DNA from: Arthrobacter_M sp030063245
GTDB lineage: Bacteria > Actinomycetota > Actinomycetes > Actinomycetales > Micrococcaceae
Assembly (NCBI RefSeq): GCF_051131705.1
Contig: NZ_CP180316.1
Span: 744,001-808,000 of the forward strand
DNA length: 64,000 nucleotides
Direction of reading: 5' to 3'
Every line of letters starts with the position of its first letter. The first letter of the stretch is position 1. The notes beneath the pieces were generated by a model that saw nothing but the letters and a program-made list of their open reading frames with translations, had not been told where the DNA came from and did not search any database. A program made the position numbers and the translations under genes. Positions 7,861 to 16,196 of this stretch are shown piece after piece.

Positions 7861-8994
7861 TTATCCGGCGCTCATCCTATCCGCCGGATAGGTGATGCCC
7901 AGCTGGCCGCGGATGCCGTCAAAGAGCGCCATGATGGCCAATGAATCATCCAGCGGCATGGTGGGGCTTTCGGTGAGCCCCTGCTGGATGCAGCGCGTGA
8001 CTTCGCGCAACTGGTAGGTGTAGCCGCGGCCGGGAAACTCGAAATTCTCCACCCGGGCGGTGCGGGAGCCAACGTGAACGGCGAGTGAGGTCGGATTATT
8101 AATCGACCCTGAGGTCCGGATGAAGCCCTCGGAACCGGCGACGACGGCGGACCGCGGACCGAATGCGGTGAGGGAGGAGATGAGCTGGGCATGCGCTCCG
8201 GAGGAGTATCCGAGGGTGATCACGTTCTGGCTGTCCACGCCCCAATCCGTGAGGGTGCCGGCCGCGGTAACGGACTGCGGGGCACCCAGCGTCCCCCAAG
8301 CCCAGAGCAGGGGGTAAACACTCAGATCGAGCAGCGCCCCACCACCGGCCGCCGGGTCCCAGATGCGGGCCGCGCGGTCCAGCGGGGCCACGAAACTCAG
8401 ATCCGCCTGGACCCATTGCACGTCCCCGATCTCCCGCGAGGCGGCGATCTCGAAGGCCCGCTGCATTCCTGGGACAAAGCGCGCCCAGACGGCCTCCATC
8501 AGGAAGAGCCCGCGCTCCCGGGCCAGTCCGATCAGCTCCGCCGCTTCGCGGGCATTGATGGTCAGGGCTTTTTCGCACAGGACGTGTTTGCCGGCTTCCA
8601 GGGCAGCCTTCGCCACGGCATGGTGCTGGGCGTGCGGGGTGGCTATGTAGACCACATCAACCTCGGGATCCGCGACCAGCTGCTGGTACCCCGGCATATT
8701 CCCGGCAGACGCGCTCCCGACTGTTCCGCCGTCGTCGTGCTGGCCCCCGTCGTCGTAATAGTGGCGCGCAAAGCCGAAGCGGGCCGCAAAGTCTGCGGCG
8801 TTGTGCCGGCTGCGGGAGCTGACGGCCTGCAGCACGGCATCTTCCAACAATGCGAGATCGGTGGTCATGGTCCGGGCAATGTTCCCGGTGGCCACCACAC
8901 CCCAGCGCAACGGTTTCCCGGTGGCTTTGATGGGATCCGGTGAAGCGGAGGTATACCAGTGCGGCCTGGCGATGTAACGGTTCGGAGTCGTCAT
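7861..8994 (-). CDS. Gfo/Idh/MocA family oxidoreductase
   Basis: 377 residues from the ATG at 8992-8994 (MTTPNRYIARPHWYTSAS). The N-terminal Rossmann segment LRWGVVATGNIARTMTTDLA is followed by the family motif YIATPHAQHHAVAKAALEAG and the catalytic-region Lys in HVLCEKALTINAREA. These enzymes oxidise or reduce sugars and related polyols with NAD(P). It lies downstream of the sugar ABC genes on the same strand but beyond a strong terminator, so it probably has its own promoter. Substrate unknown. The frame is open upstream to 9078, but that stretch crosses the terminator hairpin. Confidence 0.88.
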   Translation of the reverse strand: MTTPNRYIARPHWYTSASPDPIKATGKPLRWGVVATGNIARTMTTDLALLEDAVLQAVSSRSRHNAADFAARFGFARHYYDDGGQHDDGGTVGSASAGNMPGYQQLVADPEVDVVYIATPHAQHHAVAKAALEAGKHVLCEKALTINAREAAELIGLARERGLFLMEAVWARFVPGMQRAFEIAASREIGDVQWVQADLSFVAPLDRAARIWDPAAGGGALLDLSVYPLLWAWGTLGAPQSVTAAGTLTDWGVDSQNVITLGYSSGAHAQLISSLTAFGPRSAVVAGSEGFIRTSGSINNPTSLAVHVGSRTARVENFEFPGRGYTYQLREVTRCIQQGLTESPTMPLDDSLAIMALFDGIRGQLGITYPADRMSAG

Positions 8995-9041
8995 CCTGCC
9001 ATCATGCCAGAGACGCATCGCAGGTTGGAGGGGCAAAGCAC

Positions 9042-9079
9042 AATGGTCCCCGTCCCGGAAAACCGGGACGGGGACCATT
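9042..9079 (-). terminator. 17-bp perfect hairpin after chvE
   Basis: AATGGTCCCCGTCCCGG and its exact reverse complement flank an AAAA loop (TTTT on the transcribed minus strand). It lies 52 bases after the chvE stop. It is one of the strongest hairpins in the window and separates the sugar ABC operon from the oxidoreductase gene. Confidence 0.85.
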
Positions 9080-9131
9080 CAGCGGCCCGCTGGAGCTGTT
9101 TGCCCTGCTGGAGCCTCTTGGTCAGCCGGAA

Positions 9132-10229
9132 CTACTTGGTCAGCGGGGCCAAAACCTTGTCATTGGCATACGCCTCAGCCGCGTTGGCCTTGGTGACGAT
9201 GACGGGCTTGAGGTAGAAGGTGGGGACCTTCTTGGTTCCATTGTCAGCTTCCGCGTTGGTCGGCGGGGTCTTGCCCGCCTGCAGATCCTTGACCATCCCG
9301 ATGGCCTGGGTCACCAGAGCGCTGGTGTCCTTGTTGATGGTCGAGTACTGCTCGCCGGCCATGATTGATTTGACGGACTCCACCTCGGAATCTTGGCCGG
9401 TGACGATCGGCAGCGGCTTGCCTGCGGCCTTCACCGACGTAAGGATGGCGCGGGCGAGCGTGTCGTTGGGGGAGAGCACACCGTCCAGGGCGGCCGAGGT
9501 GTAGCTTCCGGCCAGCAGAGTATCCATACGCTTCTGGGCATTCTCTGCCTTCCAGCCCTGGGTGACGGCCTGTTCAAAGGATTTCTGTCCGGAGACGACC
9601 TTCAGCGTGCCATCGTCGATCTTCGGCTGCAGGACGTTCATCGCGCCGTCAAAGAAGACCTTGGCATTGGCGTCATCGGGAGAGCCTGCAAAGAGCTCGA
9701 TGTTGTACGGTCCGGAGGGCTTCTTGGCCTTCATTCCGTCCAGCAGCGCCTGACCCTGCAGCTGCCCAACCTTGTAGTTGTCATAGGCCACGTAGTAGTC
9801 CACGTTCTCCGTGTTCAGCAGGAGCCGGTCATAGGCGATGATGGTGGCACCGGCATCCTTTGCCTGCTTGAGCTGGGTGCCCAGCTGGGCACCGTCGATC
9901 GCGCCGACGATGATGACCTTGGCGCCCTTGGTGACCATGGAGCTAATCTGGTTCTGCTGATCGGACACGCCGCCGTTGGCGAACTGAACGTCGCCCTTGA
10001 ACCCGGCGGTCTTGAGGCCGTTGTTGAACAGACTCTCGGCCAAAACCCAGTTCTCCGAGGTCTTCTGCGGCAGCGCAACGCCGATTTCGGCATCCTTGGC
10101 GAAGCCGGCCGCAGCGGAGCTGCCGTTGGCAGAGGAACCGGTGTCCGCGCGGCCACAACCGGTCAGCGCGAGGGCGGACGCCGCGGCAAGGACCGCTATG
10201 GTCTTCACCGATTTGTTGAGTTTCAACAT
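9132..10229 (-). CDS. chvE: Multiple monosaccharide ABC transporter, substrate-binding lipoprotein
   Basis: 365 residues. The signal peptide MLKLNKSVKTIAVLAAASAL is followed by lipobox LTGC. The body is a sugar-binding periplasmic-type fold: AKVIIVGAIDGAQLGTQLKQ, then IIAYDRLLLNTENVDYYVAY and VLSPNDTLARAILTSVKAAG, as in ChvE-type binding proteins for glucose, galactose, arabinose or xylose. It is the last gene of mmsA-mmsB-chvE, the reverse of the usual binding-protein-first order. The particular sugar is not readable from sequence. Confidence 0.88.
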   Translation of the reverse strand: MLKLNKSVKTIAVLAAASALALTGCGRADTGSSANGSSAAAGFAKDAEIGVALPQKTSENWVLAESLFNNGLKTAGFKGDVQFANGGVSDQQNQISSMVTKGAKVIIVGAIDGAQLGTQLKQAKDAGATIIAYDRLLLNTENVDYYVAYDNYKVGQLQGQALLDGMKAKKPSGPYNIELFAGSPDDANAKVFFDGAMNVLQPKIDDGTLKVVSGQKSFEQAVTQGWKAENAQKRMDTLLAGSYTSAALDGVLSPNDTLARAILTSVKAAGKPLPIVTGQDSEVESVKSIMAGEQYSTINKDTSALVTQAIGMVKDLQAGKTPPTNAEADNGTKKVPTFYLKPVIVTKANAAEAYANDKVLAPLTK

Positions 10230-10291
10230 GGTTTTCGCTTTCTTTGGTGGGATACATGCCTTGCTGGGAAAAATGTGCTGACGGTGCTTCG

Positions 10292-11557
10292 TTAGACGCC
10301 GGCCGTGCTGGAAATGACTTCTTTCGTTTCGGTCGTCTCGGCTTGAGCCCTATTGCCGAAGTTCCTCATCAACAGCCCGATGAGGGATTTTTTGCCCTGC
10401 TTTTTGTTGTAGACGTCGAAGGCGACGGCGGCCAGCAGCACCAGGCCCTTGATAATCTGAGTGATGTCCGCTCCGGCGCCCAGGAGCTGGAGGCCGTTGT
10501 TCAGGACTGCCATCACCAGACCGCCGATGACGGAACCAACGACGGTCCCAACGCCACCGGTGACCGCGGCACCGCCGATGAAGACCGCGGCGATCGCATC
10601 GAGTTCCCAGCCGACGCCGTCGAACGGACCCGACGCATTGGAGCGCCCGACGAAGATCATTCCGGCGAGCCCGGCGAGGACGGCCATATTCATCATGACC
10701 AGGAAATCCACCCTTTTGCTTTGCACACCGGAGAGCGCGGCAGCATGACGGTTACCACCGACGGCATAGATGTGCCGGCCGGTGATGGTCCGCGACGAAA
10801 TAAACCCGTAGATCAGCACCAGGACACCGAGAATGATGCCCGGGATGGGGAAGGAAGTGCCGGGACGACCGGTGGCGAAAAGGTAGGTGGCGTAGACGAC
10901 GGCTGCCGATAGAAGCACGAGTTTGATGATGGATACCCATAGCGGGGACACCTCGGCGCCAATGGACTCGGCGTTCTTCCGGGTATGGACCTCGCCCCAA
11001 ATGATCGCAGCGACGGCGATCAATCCAATCAGCACTGTGAGGTTGTTATAACCGGTGTTGGGTCCGATCTCGGGGAGGTAGCCGGCGCCAATGTACTGGA
11101 AATCCTTGGGCACAGGGACGGTATTGGATTTGCCGACGAACTGGTTGGCGCCACGGAAAAGCAACATTCCCGCCAAGGTCACAATGAAGGCCGGGATGCC
11201 GACGTAGGCGACCCAAAAACCCTGCCACGCGCCGATGATCGCGCCCAAAATCAGGCCGATCAGGATGCCCATATACCAGGGCAGGTGCCAGTCACGCATG
11301 GTGATCGCGACGACGATGCCCACGAACGCGGCGATGGAACCGACCGACAGGTCAATGTGGCCTGCGATGATCACCAGGACCATGCCGATGGCGAGGATGA
11401 GGATGTAGGCATTGCCATTGAAGAGGTTGATGACATTGTCAGGTGTCAGGGTGAGACCGCCGGTGAATACCTGAAAGAAGACAATCAGGAATAACAGAGC
11501 GAAGATCATCCCGAACTGGCGGGTGTTGCCGCCGAAGAGCTGTTTTATGGCATTCAT
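10292..11557 (-). CDS. mmsB: Multiple monosaccharide ABC transporter permease
   Basis: 421 residues, about ten or more membrane segments. Family stretches are ILAIGMVLVIIAGHIDLSVG near residue 55, then GRHIYAVGGNRHAAALSGVQ and AAVFIGGAAVTGGVGTVVGS, characteristic of the MmsB/GguB branch of the RbsC family. AGGAT precedes the ATG. It lies 26 bases after mmsA and 62 bases before chvE, in the same operon. Confidence 0.92.
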   Translation of the reverse strand: MNAIKQLFGGNTRQFGMIFALLFLIVFFQVFTGGLTLTPDNVINLFNGNAYILILAIGMVLVIIAGHIDLSVGSIAAFVGIVVAITMRDWHLPWYMGILIGLILGAIIGAWQGFWVAYVGIPAFIVTLAGMLLFRGANQFVGKSNTVPVPKDFQYIGAGYLPEIGPNTGYNNLTVLIGLIAVAAIIWGEVHTRKNAESIGAEVSPLWVSIIKLVLLSAAVVYATYLFATGRPGTSFPIPGIILGVLVLIYGFISSRTITGRHIYAVGGNRHAAALSGVQSKRVDFLVMMNMAVLAGLAGMIFVGRSNASGPFDGVGWELDAIAAVFIGGAAVTGGVGTVVGSVIGGLVMAVLNNGLQLLGAGADITQIIKGLVLLAAVAFDVYNKKQGKKSLIGLLMRNFGNRAQAETTETKEVISSTAGV

Positions 11558-11583
11558 GATGTGGATCCTGTTTCTTCCGTGGT

Positions 11584-13128
11584 TCAGGCGGATTTCTTGG
11601 CCGCGGTCATAAGTTTCATCAGGGATTCCTGGCTGGCAGCTTCTTTGCTGACGACGCCGGTGATGGCGCCCTCGAAGATGGTGTAGATCCGGTCGGAAAT
11701 GCCCAAGAGTTCCGGAAGTTCCGAGGAAATCACGATTACTCCCTTGCCCTGATTGGCGAGCTGCTGAATGATGCCGTAGATCTCGTACTTGGCGCCGACG
11801 TCGATGCCACGGGTCGGCTCATCCAGGATCAGCAGATCGGGGTCGGTGAACATCCACTTGGCCAACACCACTTTCTGCTGGTTGCCGCCGGAGAGCTTGG
11901 AGACGCCTTCATCCACGCTGGGAGCCTTGGTACGCAGCTGTTTGCGGTATGACTCGGCAACGGCGTATTCCCTGTTCTCATCCACCACGGAATACGTGGA
12001 GACCTTCTGCAGCGCCGCCGACACGGTTGTTTCCTTGATGTCGTCCAGCAGATTAAGGCCTAGGGTCTTACGGTCCTCGGTGACGTAGCCGATGCCGTGC
12101 CGGATGGCCTGTGGAACGGTGCGCAGACTGATCTCCTTGCCGTCCTTGATGATCTGACCGGAGACAAAGTTTCCATAGGAGCGGCCAAAGACGGACCGTG
12201 CCAGCTCTGTGCGCCCGGCACCCATCAGTCCGGCGAAGCCGACGATTTCTCCGCGGCGGACGTTAAAGCTGGAGTTCTTGCACACCAACCTGTCGGGGAC
12301 CTGAGGGTGCCGCACGGTCCAGTTCTTGACCTCGAAGAAAACCTCACCGATCTTCGGTGTGTGGTCCGGGAAGCGCGATTCAAGTGTCCGCCCCACCATG
12401 CCCTTGATGATGCGGTCCTCATCGACGCCGTCGGCCTTCACATCAAGCGTTTCGATGGTCTTGCCGTCGCGGATGATGGTGATGGAATCCGCCACCTGTT
12501 CGATCTCATTGAGCTTGTGCGAGATCATGATGGAGCTGATGCCCTTGCTCTTGAGCCCACGGATCAGGTCCAGGAGATGCTGGGAATCGGATTCGTTGAG
12601 GGCGGCGGTTGGCTCGTCCAGGATCAGCAGTTTGACGGATTTGTTCAACGCCTTAGCGATCTCCACCAGCTGCTGCTTGCCCACACCGATCTCCTTGACG
12701 GGGGTGTCCGGGTCATCCCGCAGGCCCACGCGGGCCAGCAGATCGATGGACCGGCGCCGAGCCTGGTTCCAGTCGATGGCGCCAAACTTTGTCGGTTCAT
12801 TGCCTAAGAAGTTGTTTTCGAGGATAGAGAGTTCGGGGATCAGAGCCAGTTCCTGATGGATGATCACGATTCCTGCGGCTTCGCTGGCTCGGATATCCTT
12901 AAATTCGCAGACCTGTCCCTGGTAGAAGATCTCCCCGCTGTAGCTGCCGTACGGGTAGACGCCGGACAGTACCTTCATCAACGTTGATTTTCCGGCGCCG
13001 TTCTCACCGCAGATGGCGTGGATCTCATCAGCCCGCACGCTGATGGAGACGTCGGCGAGCGCCTTCACACCAGGGAACTCTTTGGTGATTGAGCGCATCT
13101 CCAGGACTACCGGTCTGCTGGACACCAT
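11584..13128 (-). CDS. mmsA: Multiple monosaccharide ABC transporter ATP-binding protein (double ABC)
   Basis: 514 residues with two ABC domains. Domain 1: Walker A GENGAGKST, signature region GVGKQQLVEIAKALN, Walker B LLILDEPTAAL. Domain 2: degenerate Walker A GLMGAGRTEL, intact signature LSGGNQQKVVLAKWM, Walker B LLILDEPTRGID. This asymmetry is usual for the sugar (RbsA-like) family. The ATG at 13126-13128 is chosen because GGAGGCGGAG lies just upstream and the protein then has family length; the frame stays open to 13245. Confidence 0.93.
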   Translation of the reverse strand: MVSSRPVVLEMRSITKEFPGVKALADVSISVRADEIHAICGENGAGKSTLMKVLSGVYPYGSYSGEIFYQGQVCEFKDIRASEAAGIVIIHQELALIPELSILENNFLGNEPTKFGAIDWNQARRRSIDLLARVGLRDDPDTPVKEIGVGKQQLVEIAKALNKSVKLLILDEPTAALNESDSQHLLDLIRGLKSKGISSIMISHKLNEIEQVADSITIIRDGKTIETLDVKADGVDEDRIIKGMVGRTLESRFPDHTPKIGEVFFEVKNWTVRHPQVPDRLVCKNSSFNVRRGEIVGFAGLMGAGRTELARSVFGRSYGNFVSGQIIKDGKEISLRTVPQAIRHGIGYVTEDRKTLGLNLLDDIKETTVSAALQKVSTYSVVDENREYAVAESYRKQLRTKAPSVDEGVSKLSGGNQQKVVLAKWMFTDPDLLILDEPTRGIDVGAKYEIYGIIQQLANQGKGVIVISSELPELLGISDRIYTIFEGAITGVVSKEAASQESLMKLMTAAKKSA

Positions 13129-13256
13129 GATCTTCTCCGCCTCCAAAGCGACTTCTTTGTCGTACACGTTGGTCAAAACCGGCCGCTGCAGCGCTGCGGC
13201 CACGGTCCTGTTCCTGCATGGGCCGGAAACTGCGGGCAGCTGCATGCCTGAAGAAA

Positions 13257-13286
13257 AGTAAACTCGGTCACAGTACTTGTCGTCAA
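13257..13286 (-). promoter_or_regulatory. Sigma-70-type promoter upstream of mmsA
   Basis: On the minus strand TTGACG (13281-13286) and TTTACT (13257-13262) are separated by 18 bases. They lie between the ROK gene and mmsA. An AAGTA...TACTT inverted repeat with a 13-base centre overlaps the spacer and -10 box and could be the ROK regulator site; that is speculative. Confidence 0.55.
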
Positions 13287-13319
13287 GCCTTTAACGCAAA
13301 AACCCGAGGATAGCCCATT

Positions 13320-14522
13320 TTAGGGGCGGCGGATCCGCTGATGCTGGAAGACCAAGGACGCGGCGCCCAAAGCTTCCGCCCGGTCGCCAAGGGAGGACAT
13401 GGCCAAGGTTGTGCTCTCGCCGACCACGGGTACGGCATGGCGCAGCAGGCCGCGCCGGATCGGATCCAGCAGCAGGTCATCGAGGCCGGCCAGCGGGCCG
13501 CCCACCACAATGACTTCGGGATTTATCAGGTTGGCTACGTTGCCGATGGCCCGCCCGACGGCGAGTCCGGCGTCGTCAATGACCCGAAGCGTCGCGGAAT
13601 CCTTCGCCAGTGCGCGCCGCACGATGTCTCCTACGGTCAAGGGTTCCACCGCGCCGCGGCTAAGGAGTTCGATCATGGTGGCCGTTGACGCCACCGTTTC
13701 CAGACAGCCGCGGTTGCCGCAACGGCAGATCGGTCCATGTTCGTTGATGGTGGCATGACCGATCTCACCGGTCACGCCGACATTCCCGTAGTACGGCGCC
13801 CCGTTGAGGATGAGACCGGCGCCGATTCCGCTGCCGATTTTGAGGAACATCAGATTGCTGACCGACCTGTGCGGGCCCCAGGTGACCTCCGCCAAGGCGC
13901 CAAGGTTCGCGTCATTGTCCGCGTAAACAGGAAGCTCCAGAGTCTTTTCCAAGCGTTCAAGGATGTTAATTCCAACCCACTCGGGCAAAATGGCGCCTTG
14001 CACGACGGTGCCGCTCCGCCGGTCGATCGGCCCCGGAATGCCGGCGCCGGCACCAACGATCAGGCTCCGCGGTATGTTGGCCTCAGCGAGCAGCAGATTC
14101 AGCAGGTCCGCGGCCGCCGCGATGCTCTCGCTGGCGTGGTGTCCCAGCGGCAGCGGGAGCGCCCTTTCCGCGACGACCTGATAGCCGAGGTTGGCCAGCA
14201 CGACGCGGACGTGGCTGCGGCCAAAGTCAATGCCGACGGCGACAGCACCGTTGCCGTTAATGGTGACGGAGAGGGCGCGGCGGCCGGAGCTGGTGGTGGG
14301 GGCGGTTGAAACGAGGCCCTTGGCCGCCATGCTCTTGACGATGTTGGAGACGGTGGCCGTGGAGAGACCGGTGGAACGCGATATCTCCGCTTGGGTCGAC
14401 GGGCCGGCGCCGAGCAGGGCGTCAATGATGCGCTGGCGGTTCAGCAGACGCAGCGCAGGCTGCGACCCCGGATTGCGGGAGCGCCTCTTCGTCGGGGTGG
14501 TCGTGCGGTCTTCTTCGGCCAT
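13320..14522 (-). CDS. ROK family transcriptional regulator
   Basis: 400 residues. A winged-helix segment lies at about residues 25-80 (LLGAGPSTQAEISRSTGLST, then VSNIVKSMAAKGLV). The sugar-kinase-like ROK domain follows, with GIDFGRSHVRVVLANLG and the ROK Cys-rich motif CRCGNRGCLETVAST. An HTH plus ROK architecture marks NagC/XylR-type repressors responding to sugars. It sits directly upstream of mmsA-mmsB-chvE on the same strand, with a promoter between, so it is the likely local regulator of that operon. Confidence 0.92.
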   Translation of the reverse strand: MAEEDRTTTPTKRRSRNPGSQPALRLLNRQRIIDALLGAGPSTQAEISRSTGLSTATVSNIVKSMAAKGLVSTAPTTSSGRRALSVTINGNGAVAVGIDFGRSHVRVVLANLGYQVVAERALPLPLGHHASESIAAAADLLNLLLAEANIPRSLIVGAGAGIPGPIDRRSGTVVQGAILPEWVGINILERLEKTLELPVYADNDANLGALAEVTWGPHRSVSNLMFLKIGSGIGAGLILNGAPYYGNVGVTGEIGHATINEHGPICRCGNRGCLETVASTATMIELLSRGAVEPLTVGDIVRRALAKDSATLRVIDDAGLAVGRAIGNVANLINPEVIVVGGPLAGLDDLLLDPIRRGLLRHAVPVVGESTTLAMSSLGDRAEALGAASLVFQHQRIRRP

Positions 14523-14586
14523 AAGTAGTACAGTGCATCAATCGACCCTTGTAGTCAAGAATTGAAGGCAACACTTCGCGCCTCCT

Positions 14587-14654
14587 CCCCAACTGAGTAG
14601 CAGTTATCGCACTCAAACCGCGTTTTGAGTGCCGCAACTGCTACTCAGTTGGGG
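14587..14654. terminator. Long interrupted palindrome at the gamma-CA/ROK boundary
   Basis: The 19-base arms CCCCAACTGAGTAGCAGTT (14587-14605) and its exact complement (14636-14654) enclose a second perfect stem GCACTCAAA/TTTGAGTGC (14609-14617, 14624-14632), with only three unpaired positions on each side between the stems. The last codons and TAG of the gamma-CA-like gene lie in the right arm. Its likely role is terminator for that minus-strand gene. The core CAACTGAGTAGCAG matches palindromes near 29.2, 29.7 and 49.9 kb. Confidence 0.75.
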
Positions 14655-15171
14655 CGGCGTGAATCTCCTTGTGGGCTTTCCCCAGCTCAACGTAGTGGCT
14701 CGCGTTCTCCCGGACGCCGTCGAACTCCTCCTGCGTCAGTTCCCGGCGTACCTTCGCCGGCACGCCTGCTACGAGCGAGCGCGCCGGAATCACTGCGCCC
14801 TCCAGGACGACGGCGCCGCCGGCCACCAGGGAACCGGCGCCGATCACCGCGCCGTTCATGATGGTGGCCCCCATGCCGATCAGGCAGTCGTCCTCCACCG
14901 TGCAACCGTGCACCACTGCACCGTGACCGATGCTCACGCCGTTGCCCACCGTCGTCGGAAATCCGGGATCCGAGTGCAGCACGACGTTGTCCTGCAGATT
15001 AGTGCCCGAGCCGACCCGGATGGCGGACGTATCGGCCCGTACCACCACGCCGTAGAAGGCGCTGGAGTCGGCACCCAATTCCAAGTCGCCGATCAGGGTG
15101 GCCGAGGGGGCGACGAAGGCGGAGGCGGCAACAGCGGGTGTCTTGCCACCAAATGTAATAAGCGAAGTCAT
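14641..15171 (-). CDS. Gamma-carbonic anhydrase-like hexapeptide-repeat protein
   Basis: 176 residues, the usual length. It has left-handed beta-helix repeats from about residue 17 to 125 (APSATLIGDLELGADSSAFY, then GNGVSIGHGAVVHGCTVEDD, MGATIMNGAVIGAGSLVAGG). His residues in VVLHSDPG, SIGHGAVVHGC correspond to the metal-binding histidines of the family (H...H....H). Such proteins (YrdA/PaaY/CaiE group) form trimers; true carbonic anhydrase activity is proven only for some. Its last four codons are within the palindrome at 14587-14654. Confidence 0.9.
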   Translation of the reverse strand: MTSLITFGGKTPAVAASAFVAPSATLIGDLELGADSSAFYGVVVRADTSAIRVGSGTNLQDNVVLHSDPGFPTTVGNGVSIGHGAVVHGCTVEDDCLIGMGATIMNGAVIGAGSLVAGGAVVLEGAVIPARSLVAGVPAKVRRELTQEEFDGVRENASHYVELGKAHKEIHAAPTE

Positions 15172-15356
15172 GGCATCGATGCTACCCGCTACCGGACGTT
15201 CACCCCTGTGCTAACATCCGGACCATCGCGCCGAGGATCTTTCGCCCCAGATGCCATCCAGGTGGGATGATCTGCCCCGCTCGGGGGACAGTCGGATGGT
15301 TATTCTGGAATCCGGACATCCGAAACGGAGACATCGCAAAAAGAGAGGTTGGCCGC

Positions 15357-16154
15357 ATGCTGCTCGCGGTTCTTCAGGGCCGGGCCCAGACCCTGGAAAT
15401 CGGGGCCAATCTGGCCGCCATCGATGTGGCGGCCGCCCGGGCTGCCACGCGTGGGGCTACGGTGCTGCTCACGCCCGAGCTATTCCCTGTCGGTTACGCG
15501 CCTCTGACGGTCCGGGCGGAGCTGGATCCGGCCACACTGCCGCGATTGGCCAGCCGGCTGGCCGCCATTGCCGTGCGCCATGGCATTGCACTGGTCTACA
15601 GCCTGCCCTCGGTCCGCGAGAACGGGGACTGGAACATTTCGGCCACCCTGCTGGACCGGTCAGGTGCGGAACTACTCACCTACGCCAAGGTCCATCTCTT
15701 CGGCCCCGAGGAGCGCCAAGCCTTTGCGCCCGCGGACCAGCCGCCCGCTGTCGTCGACTTCGCCGGCCTCCGGACCTCGGTGCTGATCTGCTATGACGTT
15801 GAGTTTCCCGAGCCGGTGCGCGCAGCAGCCAGTCGCGGCGCCGAGCTGCTGCTGGTCCCGACCGCGTTGGGGCACGGGTATGCCAGCGTGCCCCAGGTGC
15901 TGCTGCGGGCCCGTGCACTGGAGAGCCAACTGGCCATCGGCTACGCGAACCACTGCGGCACGGAGGGCGGGACACGCTTTGGCGGCGGGAGCATCATCAC
16001 CGGGCCCGACGGCGGGGTGTTGGCGCAGGCGGGCAGCGGCGAGGAATTGCTTTTTGCGCAGATAAACCGGGCAGAAATCCACTCCGCCCGAGCGGATGTA
16101 CCTTATCTGAGCGACCGCCGGCCGGACCTATACGGGCGCTGGGAGGGCCGGTAG
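15357..16154 (+). CDS. davA: Carbon-nitrogen hydrolase, probable 5-aminovaleramidase
   Basis: 265 residues, nitrilase superfamily. The catalytic Glu is in LTPELFPVGYAP (near residue 41), Lys in TYAKVHLFGPEE (near 110) and Cys in LICYDVEFPEPVR (near 146). KVHLFG, ICYD.EFPE, VRARALE-like and YANHCG-type stretches resemble, from memory, Pseudomonas DavA, which hydrolyses 5-aminovaleramide to 5-aminovalerate plus ammonia. Context supports this: a DavB-like lysine 2-monooxygenase is 3.4 kb away with a permease. The ATG at 15357 has AGAGAGG upstream; the frame is open to 15267. A general omega-amidase or N-carbamoyl amidase is the alternative. Confidence 0.78.
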   Translation: MLLAVLQGRAQTLEIGANLAAIDVAAARAATRGATVLLTPELFPVGYAPLTVRAELDPATLPRLASRLAAIAVRHGIALVYSLPSVRENGDWNISATLLDRSGAELLTYAKVHLFGPEERQAFAPADQPPAVVDFAGLRTSVLICYDVEFPEPVRAAASRGAELLLVPTALGHGYASVPQVLLRARALESQLAIGYANHCGTEGGTRFGGGSIITGPDGGVLAQAGSGEELLFAQINRAEIHSARADVPYLSDRRPDLYGRWEGR

Positions 16155-16196
16155 CCCGGGGCCACGAGGCATCAGGCCCGAGAGCCGCCGAGACGG

